From positions 1 through 6,108 of the forward strand of contig JAOZTQ010000092.1 in NCBI GenBank assembly GCA_029939085.1: DNA of 6,108 nucleotides, read 5' to 3'. Shown piece by piece: positions 1-5,625 of this stretch. The notes beneath the pieces are model-generated. The model was given only the letters and a program-made list of their open reading frames with translations, was not told the DNA's origin and did no database searches. Numbering within the stretch: the stretch's first letter is position 1; each line of letters opens with the position of its first letter. The position numbers were made by a program, and so were the translations under genes. Origin of the DNA: Candidatus Nanopelagicales bacterium. Its GTDB lineage: Bacteria; Actinomycetota; Actinomycetes; S36-B12; GCA-2699445.

Positions 1-126
1 GCACCTGCGGAGGCTAAGGCTGAAGAGAAGCCCGCCCAGGACGCACCTGCGGAGGGTAAGGCTGAAGAGAAGCCCGCCGAGGACGCACCTGCGGAGGCTA
101 AGGCTGAAGAGAAGCCCGCCGAGGAT
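1..126 (+). repeat. Three tandem 42-bp in-frame repeats in the rpsP tail
   Basis: Units lie at 1-42, 43-84 and 85-126, each encoding 14 residues. They are almost identical at the DNA level. Unit 1 differs from unit 3 at two bases (CAG for GAG, and GAC for GAT at the end). Unit 2 differs from unit 3 at two bases (GGT for GCT, and the last codon). Because the unit length is a multiple of three, gain or loss of copies keeps the frame. The array probably continues left of the window, so the total copy number cannot be given. Confidence 0.95.
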
Positions 127-150
127 TCGGCCGAGAAATCGGACGGCTAA
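1..150 (+). CDS. rpsP: 30S ribosomal protein S16, C-terminal tail only (partial)
   Basis: This is an open frame entering from the left edge and ending at a TAA at 148-150. The 49 visible residues are only Ala, Pro, Glu, Lys, Asp, Gln, Gly and Ser, arranged as three 14-residue units of the type APAEAKAEEKPAED, followed by SAEKSDG. The conserved S16 fold lies outside the window. The identification therefore rests on two things: position just upstream of khpA-rimM-trmD, where rpsP sits in actinobacteria and many other bacteria, and the Ala/Lys/Glu-rich C-terminal extension common on actinobacterial S16. S16 is a primary-assembly protein of the 30S subunit body. The tail is expected to be disordered and highly charged, and its function is unknown. 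The stop is 1 nt from the khpA start, so the two genes are probably translationally coupled. An unrelated Lys/Ala-rich protein cannot be excluded from the tail alone. Confidence 0.75.
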   Translation, partial: APAEAKAEEKPAQDAPAEGKAEEKPAEDAPAEAKAEEKPAEDSAEKSDG

Positions 151-151
151 C

Positions 152-391
152 GTGCTGGTAGAGGCTTTGGATCACCTGGTTCGTGGCATCGTCGACAACC
201 CCGATGACGTTTCGGTGAAGGAGCGGACCCACCGTCGGGGAAGCACCCTGCGGGTGCGAGTCAATCCACAAGACCTAGGTCGAGTTATCGGTCGAGGTGG
301 CCGCACCGCAACAGCGTTTCGGAAAGTCATCGCTGCGATTGCCGGAAACGATTCAGTACGGATCGATTTCGTGGATGGCTCGCCGCGTTGA
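152..391 (+). CDS. khpA: KH-domain RNA-binding protein KhpA (YlqC family)
   Basis: A 79-residue protein made almost entirely of one type II KH domain. Residues 43-53, GRVIGRGGRTA, contain the GxxG nucleic-acid-binding loop (G47-R-G-G50), preceded by the beta strand TLRVRVNP and followed by a helix and the strand VRIDFV. Length and architecture match KhpA/YlqC, a small RNA chaperone that pairs with KhpB in Gram-positive bacteria and affects cell division and RNA stability in some species; the partner is not in this window. The start is a GTG 1 nt after the rpsP stop. No strong Shine-Dalgarno is visible, which suggests re-initiation after rpsP. The position between rpsP and rimM is the usual one for this gene. 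Confidence 0.93.
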   Translation: MLVEALDHLVRGIVDNPDDVSVKERTHRRGSTLRVRVNPQDLGRVIGRGGRTATAFRKVIAAIAGNDSVRIDFVDGSPR

Positions 392-392
392 C

Positions 393-905
393 ATGCTGAC
401 TCGGGTAGCCCGCATTGGTAAACCCTTTGGCGTGAACGGTGAGGTAACGGTACGTCTCCTCACCGACGTTCCCGAAGCACGCTTCACCCCAGGTGTAACC
501 CTTCGCTCCCAAGAGGGAGACCTCGAGCTGAAAGCTGCTCGAGTGCATGGCAAAACCTGGTTACTTAGTTTTGTGGGCGTGGACGATCGAACTGCGGCAG
601 AGTCACTGCGCGGGAGAGAACTTGAAGTCGAAGTCAGTTCGCAGGAAACGCCCGATGACTCAGAAGAGTGGTTCGACCGTGACCTAATCGGCCTTGTGTG
701 CACTGGTCCAAACGGTGAGCGTCTAGGGGTTGTCGACTCAGTTGAGCATCCACCTGCACACGACGTACTTGTCGTCAAGACAGAGGCAGGGCATGCGGCT
801 CGAGTTCCATTCGTGTCGAGCATCGTGCTGAGCGTCGACACGAATGGCATTGAGTTAGATCCACCTGGCGGACTCATGAATCCGGACCTTGAGCCGGATC
901 ACTAG
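393..905 (+). CDS. rimM: 16S rRNA processing / 30S maturation factor RimM
   Basis: From the ATG at 393 this gives 170 residues, normal for RimM. The N-terminal RimM barrel starts at once with VARIGKPFGVNGEVTV (residues 5-20), the family's opening motif. A PRC-barrel domain follows at about residues 93-150 (EWFDRDLIGL, RLGVVDSVEHPPAHDVLVV, PFVSSIV). The tail DPPGGLM (156-162) is typical of actinobacterial RimM. RimM binds S19 and the 3' (head) domain of 16S rRNA and assists late 30S assembly. The start is uncertain: an in-frame ATG at 375 would add MARRVD and overlap khpA by 17 nt. I prefer 393 because the conserved motif begins directly there and it leaves a 1-nt gap after the khpA stop, matching the rpsP-khpA junction. 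Neither start has a clear Shine-Dalgarno. Confidence 0.95.
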   Translation: MLTRVARIGKPFGVNGEVTVRLLTDVPEARFTPGVTLRSQEGDLELKAARVHGKTWLLSFVGVDDRTAAESLRGRELEVEVSSQETPDDSEEWFDRDLIGLVCTGPNGERLGVVDSVEHPPAHDVLVVKTEAGHAARVPFVSSIVLSVDTNGIELDPPGGLMNPDLEPDH

Positions 906-924
906 CCCCAGAAGTCAACGCTGA

Positions 925-930
925 GAGGAG
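925..930 (+). promoter_or_regulatory. Shine-Dalgarno of trmD
   Basis: GAGGAG lies 7 nt before the GTG at 938. It is the clearest ribosome-binding site in the window. It supports the GTG as the trmD start and suggests that trmD is translated independently rather than by coupling to rimM, 32 nt upstream. Confidence 0.8.
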
Positions 931-937
931 CCTGGCC

Positions 938-1660
938 GTGAGAGTAGATGTCGTAACGGTATTCCCGGAATATCTAGCGCCCGCTCGGCTATCTCTACTC
1001 GGCAAGGCAATCGGAGCTGGAACCTTACAACTACACGTTCATGATTTGCGAAAGTGGACCACCGATCGGCATCGGACTGTAGACGATACGCCGTACGGTG
1101 GTGGCCCAGGCATGGTTATGCGGCCAGATGTCTGGGGAGACGCGCTTGATGATGTTCTCGAAAGTCTGTCGCCAGAAACTCGTATCGTCGTACCCACGCC
1201 ATCGGGAATCCCACTTACGCAACGGCGCGTCGAAGACTATGCGCAGGTACCGGGTTTAGTTATCGCTTGCGGTCGATATGAAGGAATCGACGCGCGGGTC
1301 TGGCAGCATTTCAGCAAAAGATTCGCAGTTGATGAATTGAGTATTGGTGACTACGTCTTGGCCGGTGGCGAGGTCGTCAGTCTAGTTATCTTGGAGGCTG
1401 TGGCTCGCCTGATGCCGGGTGTTCTTGGTAATGAAGCGAGTGCAGCGGATGACTCTTTCGCCCAGGATCGTCCGGGAGGAGCTCTCGAGGGGCCGGTCTA
1501 CACAAAGCCGCGCTCATGGCGTGGGCTTGATGTCCCCACTGTGCTCACCGGTGGGGATCACGGAAAAGTCGCTGAGTGGCGGTTACAACAGTCACTGCGA
1601 CGTACGGCAAGTAACCGACCGGATTTGGGTCTTGGAACGGAAGAAATTACCGGACAGTAG
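938..1660 (+). CDS. trmD: tRNA (guanine37-N1)-methyltransferase TrmD
   Basis: A 240-residue SPOUT-class enzyme that transfers methyl from S-adenosylmethionine to G37 of tRNAs with a G at position 36, preventing +1 frameshifting. The diagnostic motifs are present in order: MRVDVVTVFPEY at the start, RTVDDTPYGGGPGMVM (46-61), PTPSGIPL (86-93), the knot segments CGRYEGIDAR (111-120) and LSIGDYVLAGGEVV (134-147), then LPGVLGNEAS-like MPGVLGNEASAADDSF (159-174), and the C-terminal LEGPVYTKPRSWRGLDVP and GGDHGKVAEWR. D172 in DDSF aligns with the catalytic Asp169 of the E. coli enzyme. Start is a GTG with a strong Shine-Dalgarno. The length is slightly below the E. coli protein and normal for actinobacteria. 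The gene is complete, with no missing key residue seen. Confidence 0.98.
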   Translation: MRVDVVTVFPEYLAPARLSLLGKAIGAGTLQLHVHDLRKWTTDRHRTVDDTPYGGGPGMVMRPDVWGDALDDVLESLSPETRIVVPTPSGIPLTQRRVEDYAQVPGLVIACGRYEGIDARVWQHFSKRFAVDELSIGDYVLAGGEVVSLVILEAVARLMPGVLGNEASAADDSFAQDRPGGALEGPVYTKPRSWRGLDVPTVLTGGDHGKVAEWRLQQSLRRTASNRPDLGLGTEEITGQ

Positions 1661-1681
1661 CCGTTTCTCATGGGGTGCGGT

Positions 1682-1710
1682 TTGGTCTAACCGTCGCATT
1701 CGGGCATACT
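1682..1710 (+). promoter_or_regulatory. Possible weak promoter for rplS-lepB-rnhB
   Basis: TTGGTC (1682-1687) and CATACT (1705-1710) are separated by 17 nt, the preferred sigma-70 spacing. The -10 matches the consensus at 4 of 6 bases but lacks the first T. The -35 matches only at TTG. Transcription would start about 100 nt before rplS, leaving room for the hairpins. This is weak evidence, and read-through from the upstream genes is equally possible. Confidence 0.2.
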
Positions 1711-1781
1711 TCGAGGACGCGGTTATTCATCCTGCTCTGCCGCAGGGGAGGGGATGTACCGGCCGCGGTCTTGTTACAACC

Positions 1782-1803
1782 GTGGGCGACCTGTGGCGCC
1801 CGC
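1782..1803 (+). promoter_or_regulatory. GC-rich hairpin adjoining the rplS ribosome-binding region
   Basis: The arms GTGGGCG (1782-1788) and CGCCCGC (1797-1803) pair over 7 bp (six G-C, one G-U), with the 8-nt loop ACCTGTGG. The stem ends one base before the only Shine-Dalgarno-like sequence, AGAG at 1804-1807, and the start codons follow at 1816 and 1819. Its placement suggests an influence on ribosome access. It is not a terminator, having no U tract. Confidence 0.45.
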
Positions 1804-1818
1804 AGAGATGAGTGCATG

Positions 1819-2178
1819 ATGCGTAAGTTGGACGCCGTCGATGCCGCTTCAGTGCGGACCGACATTCCCGATTTTCGACCGGGAGATACGGTTAAAGTCC
1901 ATGTGAAGGTTATCGAGGGAAATCGCTCCCGAATCCAGGTTTTTCAAGGGGTTGTCCTAGGGCGACAGGGTGATGGAATCAGGGAAACCTTCACGGTTCG
2001 CAAGATTTCGTTCGGCACTGGTGTCGAACGCGTTTTTCCGGTCCACTCGCCGATCATCGAAAAGATTGAGTTGGTGTCACGAGGCGACGTGCGTCGAGCG
2101 AAGCTGTACTACCTCCGGGATCGCAAGGGTAAGGCAGCCAAGGTGCGGGAGAAGCGCGAGAACTCGGCGTCAGTCTGA
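1819..2178 (+). CDS. rplS: 50S ribosomal protein L19
   Basis: A 119-residue L19, complete. The sequence carries the family's strings FRPGDTVKVHVKVIEG, RIQVFQGVVLGRQGDGIRE, TFTVRKISFGTGVERVFPVH, SPIIEKIELVSRGDVRRAKL and YYLRDRKGKAAKVREKR. L19 sits at the 30S-50S interface and forms intersubunit bridges. Two adjacent ATG codons, 1816 and 1819, are possible starts. I chose 1819 because the product then begins MRKLDAVDAASV, which aligns with the start of actinobacterial L19. The ATG at 1816 would add one Met and is better spaced (8 nt) from the weak AGAG at 1804-1807. The gap to trmD is long, unlike the other junctions, consistent with separate control of L19. lepB begins 14 nt after the stop. 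Confidence 0.97.
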   Translation: MRKLDAVDAASVRTDIPDFRPGDTVKVHVKVIEGNRSRIQVFQGVVLGRQGDGIRETFTVRKISFGTGVERVFPVHSPIIEKIELVSRGDVRRAKLYYLRDRKGKAAKVREKRENSASV

Positions 2179-2192
2179 GACCGGACAGCCAG

Positions 2193-2942
2193 TTGACCGC
2201 GACCGAGGAATTTGCCGAACCGGCGAAAGAAGAGCGGAGTCGTAGATTCCGCGGACTGCCATTCTGGATTGAGCTTCCGCTCATCATCATTCTGGCGATT
2301 CTGCTTGCCTTTCTCGCAAAGACTTTCTTAGTCCAGATCTTTTACATCCCATCGGGCTCGATGGAAGACACGCTCCAGGTCGGTGACCGTGTTGCGGTGA
2401 ACCGACTGGCCTATCGGTTTGGTGAGCCGCAGCGAGGCCAAGTCGTCGTTTTTGATGGAGTCGATTCCTTCAAACCGGCCTCCTCAGTGCCGCCATCTGA
2501 GGGACCAGTATCTGAGTTCATAAAGGAACTCGGCCGCACCATAGGCGTGGTACCACCGCCCGACACTGTATATGTGAAGCGAATCATTGGGGTGGGGGGC
2601 GACCGCGTCGTGTGCTGTGACAAGAAGGGGCGTATCACGGTAAACGGTACGCCTATTGACGAGCCCTACCTCTTCCCAGGAGACGCTCCGAGCAATACCC
2701 CATTCGATGTGACCGTGCCGGAGGGCAAGCTATGGGTTCTTGGGGATCATCGGTCCGCGTCGGCTGACTCACGAGCTCACACCGGCGACCCCGGCGGCGG
2801 GTTTGTTCCCGTGGACCGAGCGATTGGTCCGGCATTCTCGGTCATTTGGCCCTTTGACAACTGGCAGCGCCTATCCACACCGGAATGGGCTGAACAGATG
2901 AATGACTCATCACAAATGAACGACTCGAACACAAGCGAATAG
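2193..2942 (+). CDS. lepB: Signal peptidase I (type I leader peptidase)
   Basis: A 249-residue membrane-anchored serine protease that removes signal peptides from exported proteins outside the membrane. A charged cytoplasmic N-terminus (residues 1-20) is followed by one transmembrane helix at about 26-50 and then the catalytic domain. The family boxes are clear: PSGSMEDTL with the nucleophile Ser56, VYVKRIIGVGGD with the general base Lys129, and LGDHRSASADSR (183-194). The C141-C142 pair in VVCCD is usual in actinobacterial LepB. The start is a TTG, chosen because the next Met lies after the membrane helix and no in-frame ATG or GTG precedes it nearby; no good Shine-Dalgarno is visible. The C-terminus ends in an imperfect six-residue duplication, MNDSSQ-MNDSNT (2898-2933). 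Only one lepB copy is seen here, whereas some actinobacteria have several in tandem. Confidence 0.96.
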   Translation: MTATEEFAEPAKEERSRRFRGLPFWIELPLIIILAILLAFLAKTFLVQIFYIPSGSMEDTLQVGDRVAVNRLAYRFGEPQRGQVVVFDGVDSFKPASSVPPSEGPVSEFIKELGRTIGVVPPPDTVYVKRIIGVGGDRVVCCDKKGRITVNGTPIDEPYLFPGDAPSNTPFDVTVPEGKLWVLGDHRSASADSRAHTGDPGGGFVPVDRAIGPAFSVIWPFDNWQRLSTPEWAEQMNDSSQMNDSNTSE

Positions 2943-2950
2943 CGCACTCA

Positions 2951-3613
2951 ATGCCGCCGGTTACCCCTTCGTTGCGGCGCGAGCGGGCGCTTTTGCGACG
3001 AGGCTCAAGTGCCGTCGCTGGCATGGATGAGGTTGGTCGGGGCGCGATCGCCGGCCCGGTCAGCGTCGGAGTAGTTGCAGTCAGCGCCACCACCACAACG
3101 GCCCCACGGGGACTGCGTGACTCGAAGTTGCTGTCAGTAGAACGTCGTGAGTCTCTTATGCCGTTGCTAAAGAAATGGGCAGATTTTTGGGCGGTCGGCC
3201 ATGCATCATCTGCCGAAATAGACACATGGGGAATCAGTAGTGCCCTACGTTTAGCGGGCCTTCGGGCTCTCAGGCAGTGCAAGCCCGTAACTGATCTCGT
3301 TTTGGACGGCCACTATGACTGGCTTACTGCGCCGCCAGAGTCCTCAACTGATTCGTGTGACTGGCCGGATGTGGTTATTCCCAGGGTTCACGTCGTGGTC
3401 AAAGGAGATCAGAAGTGTTCGAGCGTCGCCGCCGCTAGCGTCGTCGCAAAGGTGACTCGAGATGACATCATGATGGAACGACATGAGCGCTTCCCCCAAT
3501 ATGCCTGGAATCGCAACAAAGGCTATGGAACGGCTGATCACCATGAGGCAATGGCGCGTCACGGCTTTAGCCGGGAACATCGCCGTAGTTGGGCGTTGAA
3601 GGGCTCACACTAG
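2951..3613 (+). CDS. rnhB: Ribonuclease HII
   Basis: A 220-residue RNase HII, which cleaves the RNA strand of RNA:DNA hybrids and starts removal of single ribonucleotides from DNA. The catalytic acidic residues are all present: D26 and E27 in AGMDEVGRGAIAGPV, D119 in LVLDGHYDWL, and D171 in VVAKVTRDD, equivalent to D16, E17, D108 and D126 of E. coli. Other family motifs are RDSKLL (56-61), VVKGDQKCSSVAAASVVAKV (149-168) and the NKGYGTADHHEA region. The LDGHYDWL segment with a longer loop before VVKGD is typical of actinobacterial members. The ATG is 8 nt after lepB with no visible Shine-Dalgarno, so translation probably depends on lepB. Confidence 0.97.
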   Translation: MPPVTPSLRRERALLRRGSSAVAGMDEVGRGAIAGPVSVGVVAVSATTTTAPRGLRDSKLLSVERRESLMPLLKKWADFWAVGHASSAEIDTWGISSALRLAGLRALRQCKPVTDLVLDGHYDWLTAPPESSTDSCDWPDVVIPRVHVVVKGDQKCSSVAAASVVAKVTRDDIMMERHERFPQYAWNRNKGYGTADHHEAMARHGFSREHRRSWALKGSH

Positions 3614-3626
3614 AGCATCAACAACG

Positions 3627-3640
3627 GGCCGATTACGGTC
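3627..3640 (+). other. Short hairpin after rnhB, weak terminator candidate
   Basis: GGCCG (3627-3631) pairs with CGGTC (3636-3640) around the loop ATTA, including one G-U pair. The following bases ATTGTT are only partly T-rich. It lies in the 66-nt gap between rnhB and yraN, the second-largest in the window. It is too short to call a real terminator and may be chance. Confidence 0.2.
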
Positions 3641-3679
3641 ATTGTTAACAGCCTCCTCATCGCGCTGGCAGAGCTACGC

Positions 3680-4120
3680 GTGAACTGGCCAACTGGTTTC
3701 ATGAACAAGCACGAAGCCAAGGGTCAACAGTATTTGTCACCACCTGTCGTGAAGCTAGGTCCACACTCGGACCGAATCGAGGTGGGCCAATACGGGGAGC
3801 AACTGGCAGCCCGATATCTCACCGATGCCGGATACGTAATTTTGGATCGCAACTGGCGTTGTCGCGCAGGGGAGCTTGACCTTGTCGCGCAACAGGGTCG
3901 AATCACGGTGATTTGTGAGGTCCGCACACGTCGTGGCCATCGCGCTGGATCAGGTTTGGAATCGGTGACCAGGCGAAAGTTGAGACGACTGCGGCGACTA
4001 GCCGGTGAGTGGCAAATCGAAACGCAAAATGGTGGTAACTCCATCAGGATTGACGTTATTGGTATTCAAATCCACACCGACAACACGAGCACCATTCACC
4101 ACGTTCGAGGCGCTGTCTGA
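3680..4120 (+). CDS. yraN: YraN family (UPF0102) endonuclease-like protein
   Basis: A protein of up to 146 residues belonging to UPF0102, small proteins with a restriction-endonuclease-like (PD-(D/E)XK) fold and no firmly established role. Recognisable strings are GQYGEQLAARYLTDAGY (36-52), LDRNWRCRAGELDLVAQ (55-71), CEVRTRRG (79-86), VTRRKLRRLRRLAGEW, then IRIDVIGI near the end. The metal-binding candidates D67 and E80 are present, but the motif usually ending in Lys (EVKTR) reads EVRTR, with R82 encoded by CGC. The start is uncertain: GTG at 3680 gives a longer N-terminus than usual, and ATG 3701, GTG 3749 or GTG 3782 are in frame. The GTG at 3749 would give MKLGPHSDRIEVGQYGE, closer to family length. 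The stop TGA shares its last base with the yifB ATG. Its place before yifB and dprA is conserved in actinobacteria and suggests a DNA-related role. Confidence 0.92.
   Translation: MNWPTGFMNKHEAKGQQYLSPPVVKLGPHSDRIEVGQYGEQLAARYLTDAGYVILDRNWRCRAGELDLVAQQGRITVICEVRTRRGHRAGSGLESVTRRKLRRLRRLAGEWQIETQNGGNSIRIDVIGIQIHTDNTSTIHHVRGAV
4107..4110 (+). promoter_or_regulatory. Shine-Dalgarno of yifB inside the yraN end
   Basis: GAGG lies 9 nt before the ATG at 4120, inside the last codons of yraN. It supports the overlapping TGATG start of yifB rather than a later one. Confidence 0.55.
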
Positions 4121-5625
4121 TGGCGGTACGCGTCAGTTACGGAGCTCTGAGCAATGGGATTTCCGGGCAGCTCGTCGAAGTACAAGCTCACTTAAGCAAT
4201 GGTCTCCCTGGGATGACCATTGTTGGTTTACCAGATACCGCTATAAGCGAGTCAAGGGATCGGGTGCGCTCAGCGATCGGAAACAGCGGCTTTAATTGGC
4301 CCACCGGACGAATTACCGTCGGTCTGTCACCAGCATTCGAGCATAAGCGCGGCTCCGGTCTCGACCTTGCCATTGCCGTCGCCGTGCTGGCCTCAGCTGA
4401 ATCAATTCCTCCGTCAATTGCTCAAGGTCCCGTGTATCTAGGTGAGTTGGGTTTGGACGGATCAGTTAGATCCGTGCCGGGGGCCGTGACTACTGCATTA
4501 AGCGTGGCTCGTGATAAACCAGGCACAAAAGTTTTTGGCTGCCCGGAAACGATTTCTCAAATCGCGCTTGTGCCTGGGATTAAGCCGATACCCGTAACTA
4601 ACTTGGCCGATGCTATTCGGGTACTAACGGGCGAAAGCAAGCCCGAGCGAATCCAACCGCTGCCTGACGTATCGACTTACTCTGCTACTGGCTTGGAAGA
4701 AGTGATTGGGCAAAGACTTGCATGCCGATCGATGGAGGTCGCTGCGGCGGGTGGCCATCATATTCTGCTGTCGGGTCCGCCGGGCGTCGGCAAGACAATG
4801 CTCGCTCGTGGATTACCGGCCTTACTGCCGCCACTCAGCGACCAGCAAGCTCTCGAAGTGTGTGCATTGCGAGATGCATCCGTGACCACCCGGACTGGTA
4901 TTGACCGTCGGCCACCGTTTGTTTCACCGCACCACTCGACCACACTGGTTGCGATGGTCGGTGGCTCCTTGGGTGGCATGCTGCGTCCGGGTCAGGTCAG
5001 CCTCGCACATCACGGCGTATTGTTTCTTGATGAAGCACCTGAGTTCAGTCGTGGGGCTCTTGAGGCGTTGCGGCAACCGTTGGAATCCGGGAGCGTGCAC
5101 GTAGCGAGAGCGGCTTTTGTCGAACGAGTTCCCGCAGAATTTCAACTGGTTATCGCAGCCAATCCGTGTCCCTGCGGCGATTCGGGAGGTATGTCTTGTC
5201 AATGCTCTCCGAACGAGATTCGTCGTTACCAACAGCGCATATCCGGTCCACTCTTGGATCGGATAGATATGCACATTCGAGTAGGTAGTCCGGTTGGATC
5301 CACCCCTGGCGATCGATCCGAGGACGTGCGCAATCGAGTGCAGCAGGCTCGAGAAAGATCAGCTGCCAGGCTCGCTCCGATAAACAGTCTGCTGAATAGT
5401 CGCGTACCGGGTGAACAGCTTCGCAAGCGTTTTCCACCGGATGAGTCGGCAGTCAAGATCATGGAGGATTGGCGGCACAACAATCAGTTGGGTCTTCGTG
5501 CCCTCGATCGAATTCTTCGGTTGGCATGGACCATTTCAGATCTAGCAGGAGTAGATCGACCGGGAGAGGTTGAGCTCATCGAAGCCGCGGCTATGCGACA
5601 AGATCGAGCTCTGGTGAGGTCATGA
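4120..5625 (+). CDS. comM: YifB/ComM-type Mg-chelatase-like AAA+ ATPase
   Basis: A 501-residue protein, full length for the family. The N-terminal ChlI/Lon-like domain (about 1-185) contains SNGLPGMTIVGLPDTAISES, GRITVGLSPA and YLGELGLDGSVRSVPG. The central AAA+ Mg-chelatase domain follows, with Walker A GPPGVGKT (219-226, Lys225), Walker B GVLFLDEAPEF (Asp304, Glu305) and LLDRIDMHI (378-386). A cysteine cluster, C350, C352, C360 and C362 in NPCPCGDSGGMSCQC, is typical of the family and could bind metal. The C-terminal helical domain includes GLRALDRILRLAWTISDLAG. In naturally competent bacteria ComM is a hexameric helicase that promotes branch migration during integration of incoming DNA. 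It is not a magnesium chelatase despite frequent annotation as one. The ATG overlaps the yraN stop by 1 nt, and dprA starts within the last 4 nt. Confidence 0.97.
   Translation: MAVRVSYGALSNGISGQLVEVQAHLSNGLPGMTIVGLPDTAISESRDRVRSAIGNSGFNWPTGRITVGLSPAFEHKRGSGLDLAIAVAVLASAESIPPSIAQGPVYLGELGLDGSVRSVPGAVTTALSVARDKPGTKVFGCPETISQIALVPGIKPIPVTNLADAIRVLTGESKPERIQPLPDVSTYSATGLEEVIGQRLACRSMEVAAAGGHHILLSGPPGVGKTMLARGLPALLPPLSDQQALEVCALRDASVTTRTGIDRRPPFVSPHHSTTLVAMVGGSLGGMLRPGQVSLAHHGVLFLDEAPEFSRGALEALRQPLESGSVHVARAAFVERVPAEFQLVIAANPCPCGDSGGMSCQCSPNEIRRYQQRISGPLLDRIDMHIRVGSPVGSTPGDRSEDVRNRVQQARERSAARLAPINSLLNSRVPGEQLRKRFPPDESAVKIMEDWRHNNQLGLRALDRILRLAWTISDLAGVDRPGEVELIEAAAMRQDRALVRS

Larger units (their letters stand above)
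1661..1818 (+). promoter_or_regulatory. Structured leader region upstream of rplS
   Basis: This 158-nt gap has no convincing gene. An open frame does extend upstream of rplS to 1675, but L19 proteins do not carry such an extension. Four short hairpins can be drawn: 1678-1682 with 1689-1693; 1731-1735 with 1742-1746; 1758-1761 with 1766-1769; and the strongest, 1782-1788 with 1797-1803, with 7 pairs including one G-U and an 8-nt loop. None is followed by a T tract, so I do not call a terminator. Structured leaders before rplS are known in other phyla (the L19 leader families), where they are thought to mediate autoregulation. Whether this one does so is inference. Confidence 0.4.

Noticed and set aside
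1..126. Repeats at the left edge as a CRISPR array
   Set aside because: The units are directly adjacent without spacers and are translated in frame into a typical S16 tail.
297..392. Start of RimM far inside khpA at 297
   Set aside because: It would overlap KhpA by 95 nt and add 32 residues with no RimM similarity. The family motif begins right after the ATG at 393.
353..877. A 174-codon open frame on the - strand opposite rimM
   Set aside because: Its product is Ser/Thr/Arg-rich with no recognisable motif. It lies wholly antisense to a well-supported RimM and has the look of a reverse-strand shadow.
1678..1693. Hairpin just after trmD as a transcription terminator
   Set aside because: The stem is only 5 bp and no T tract follows. 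It also overlaps the weak possible -35 element.
1675..1815. Possible N-terminal extension of L19 from a GTG/ATG-like start near 1675
   Set aside because: L19 is about 115-120 residues and the conserved sequence begins at 1819. The upstream translated part has no similarity to L19 and coincides with the hairpin region.
2842..3282. A 146-codon open frame on the - strand across the lepB-rnhB junction
   Set aside because: It is antisense to the catalytic part of RNase HII, has no family motif, and crosses the junction of two well-supported genes.
5158..5211. Cysteine cluster in the ComM protein as a new metal site
   Set aside because: NPCPCG followed by CxC is a standard feature of this protein family, so it is described in the gene entry and not claimed as new.
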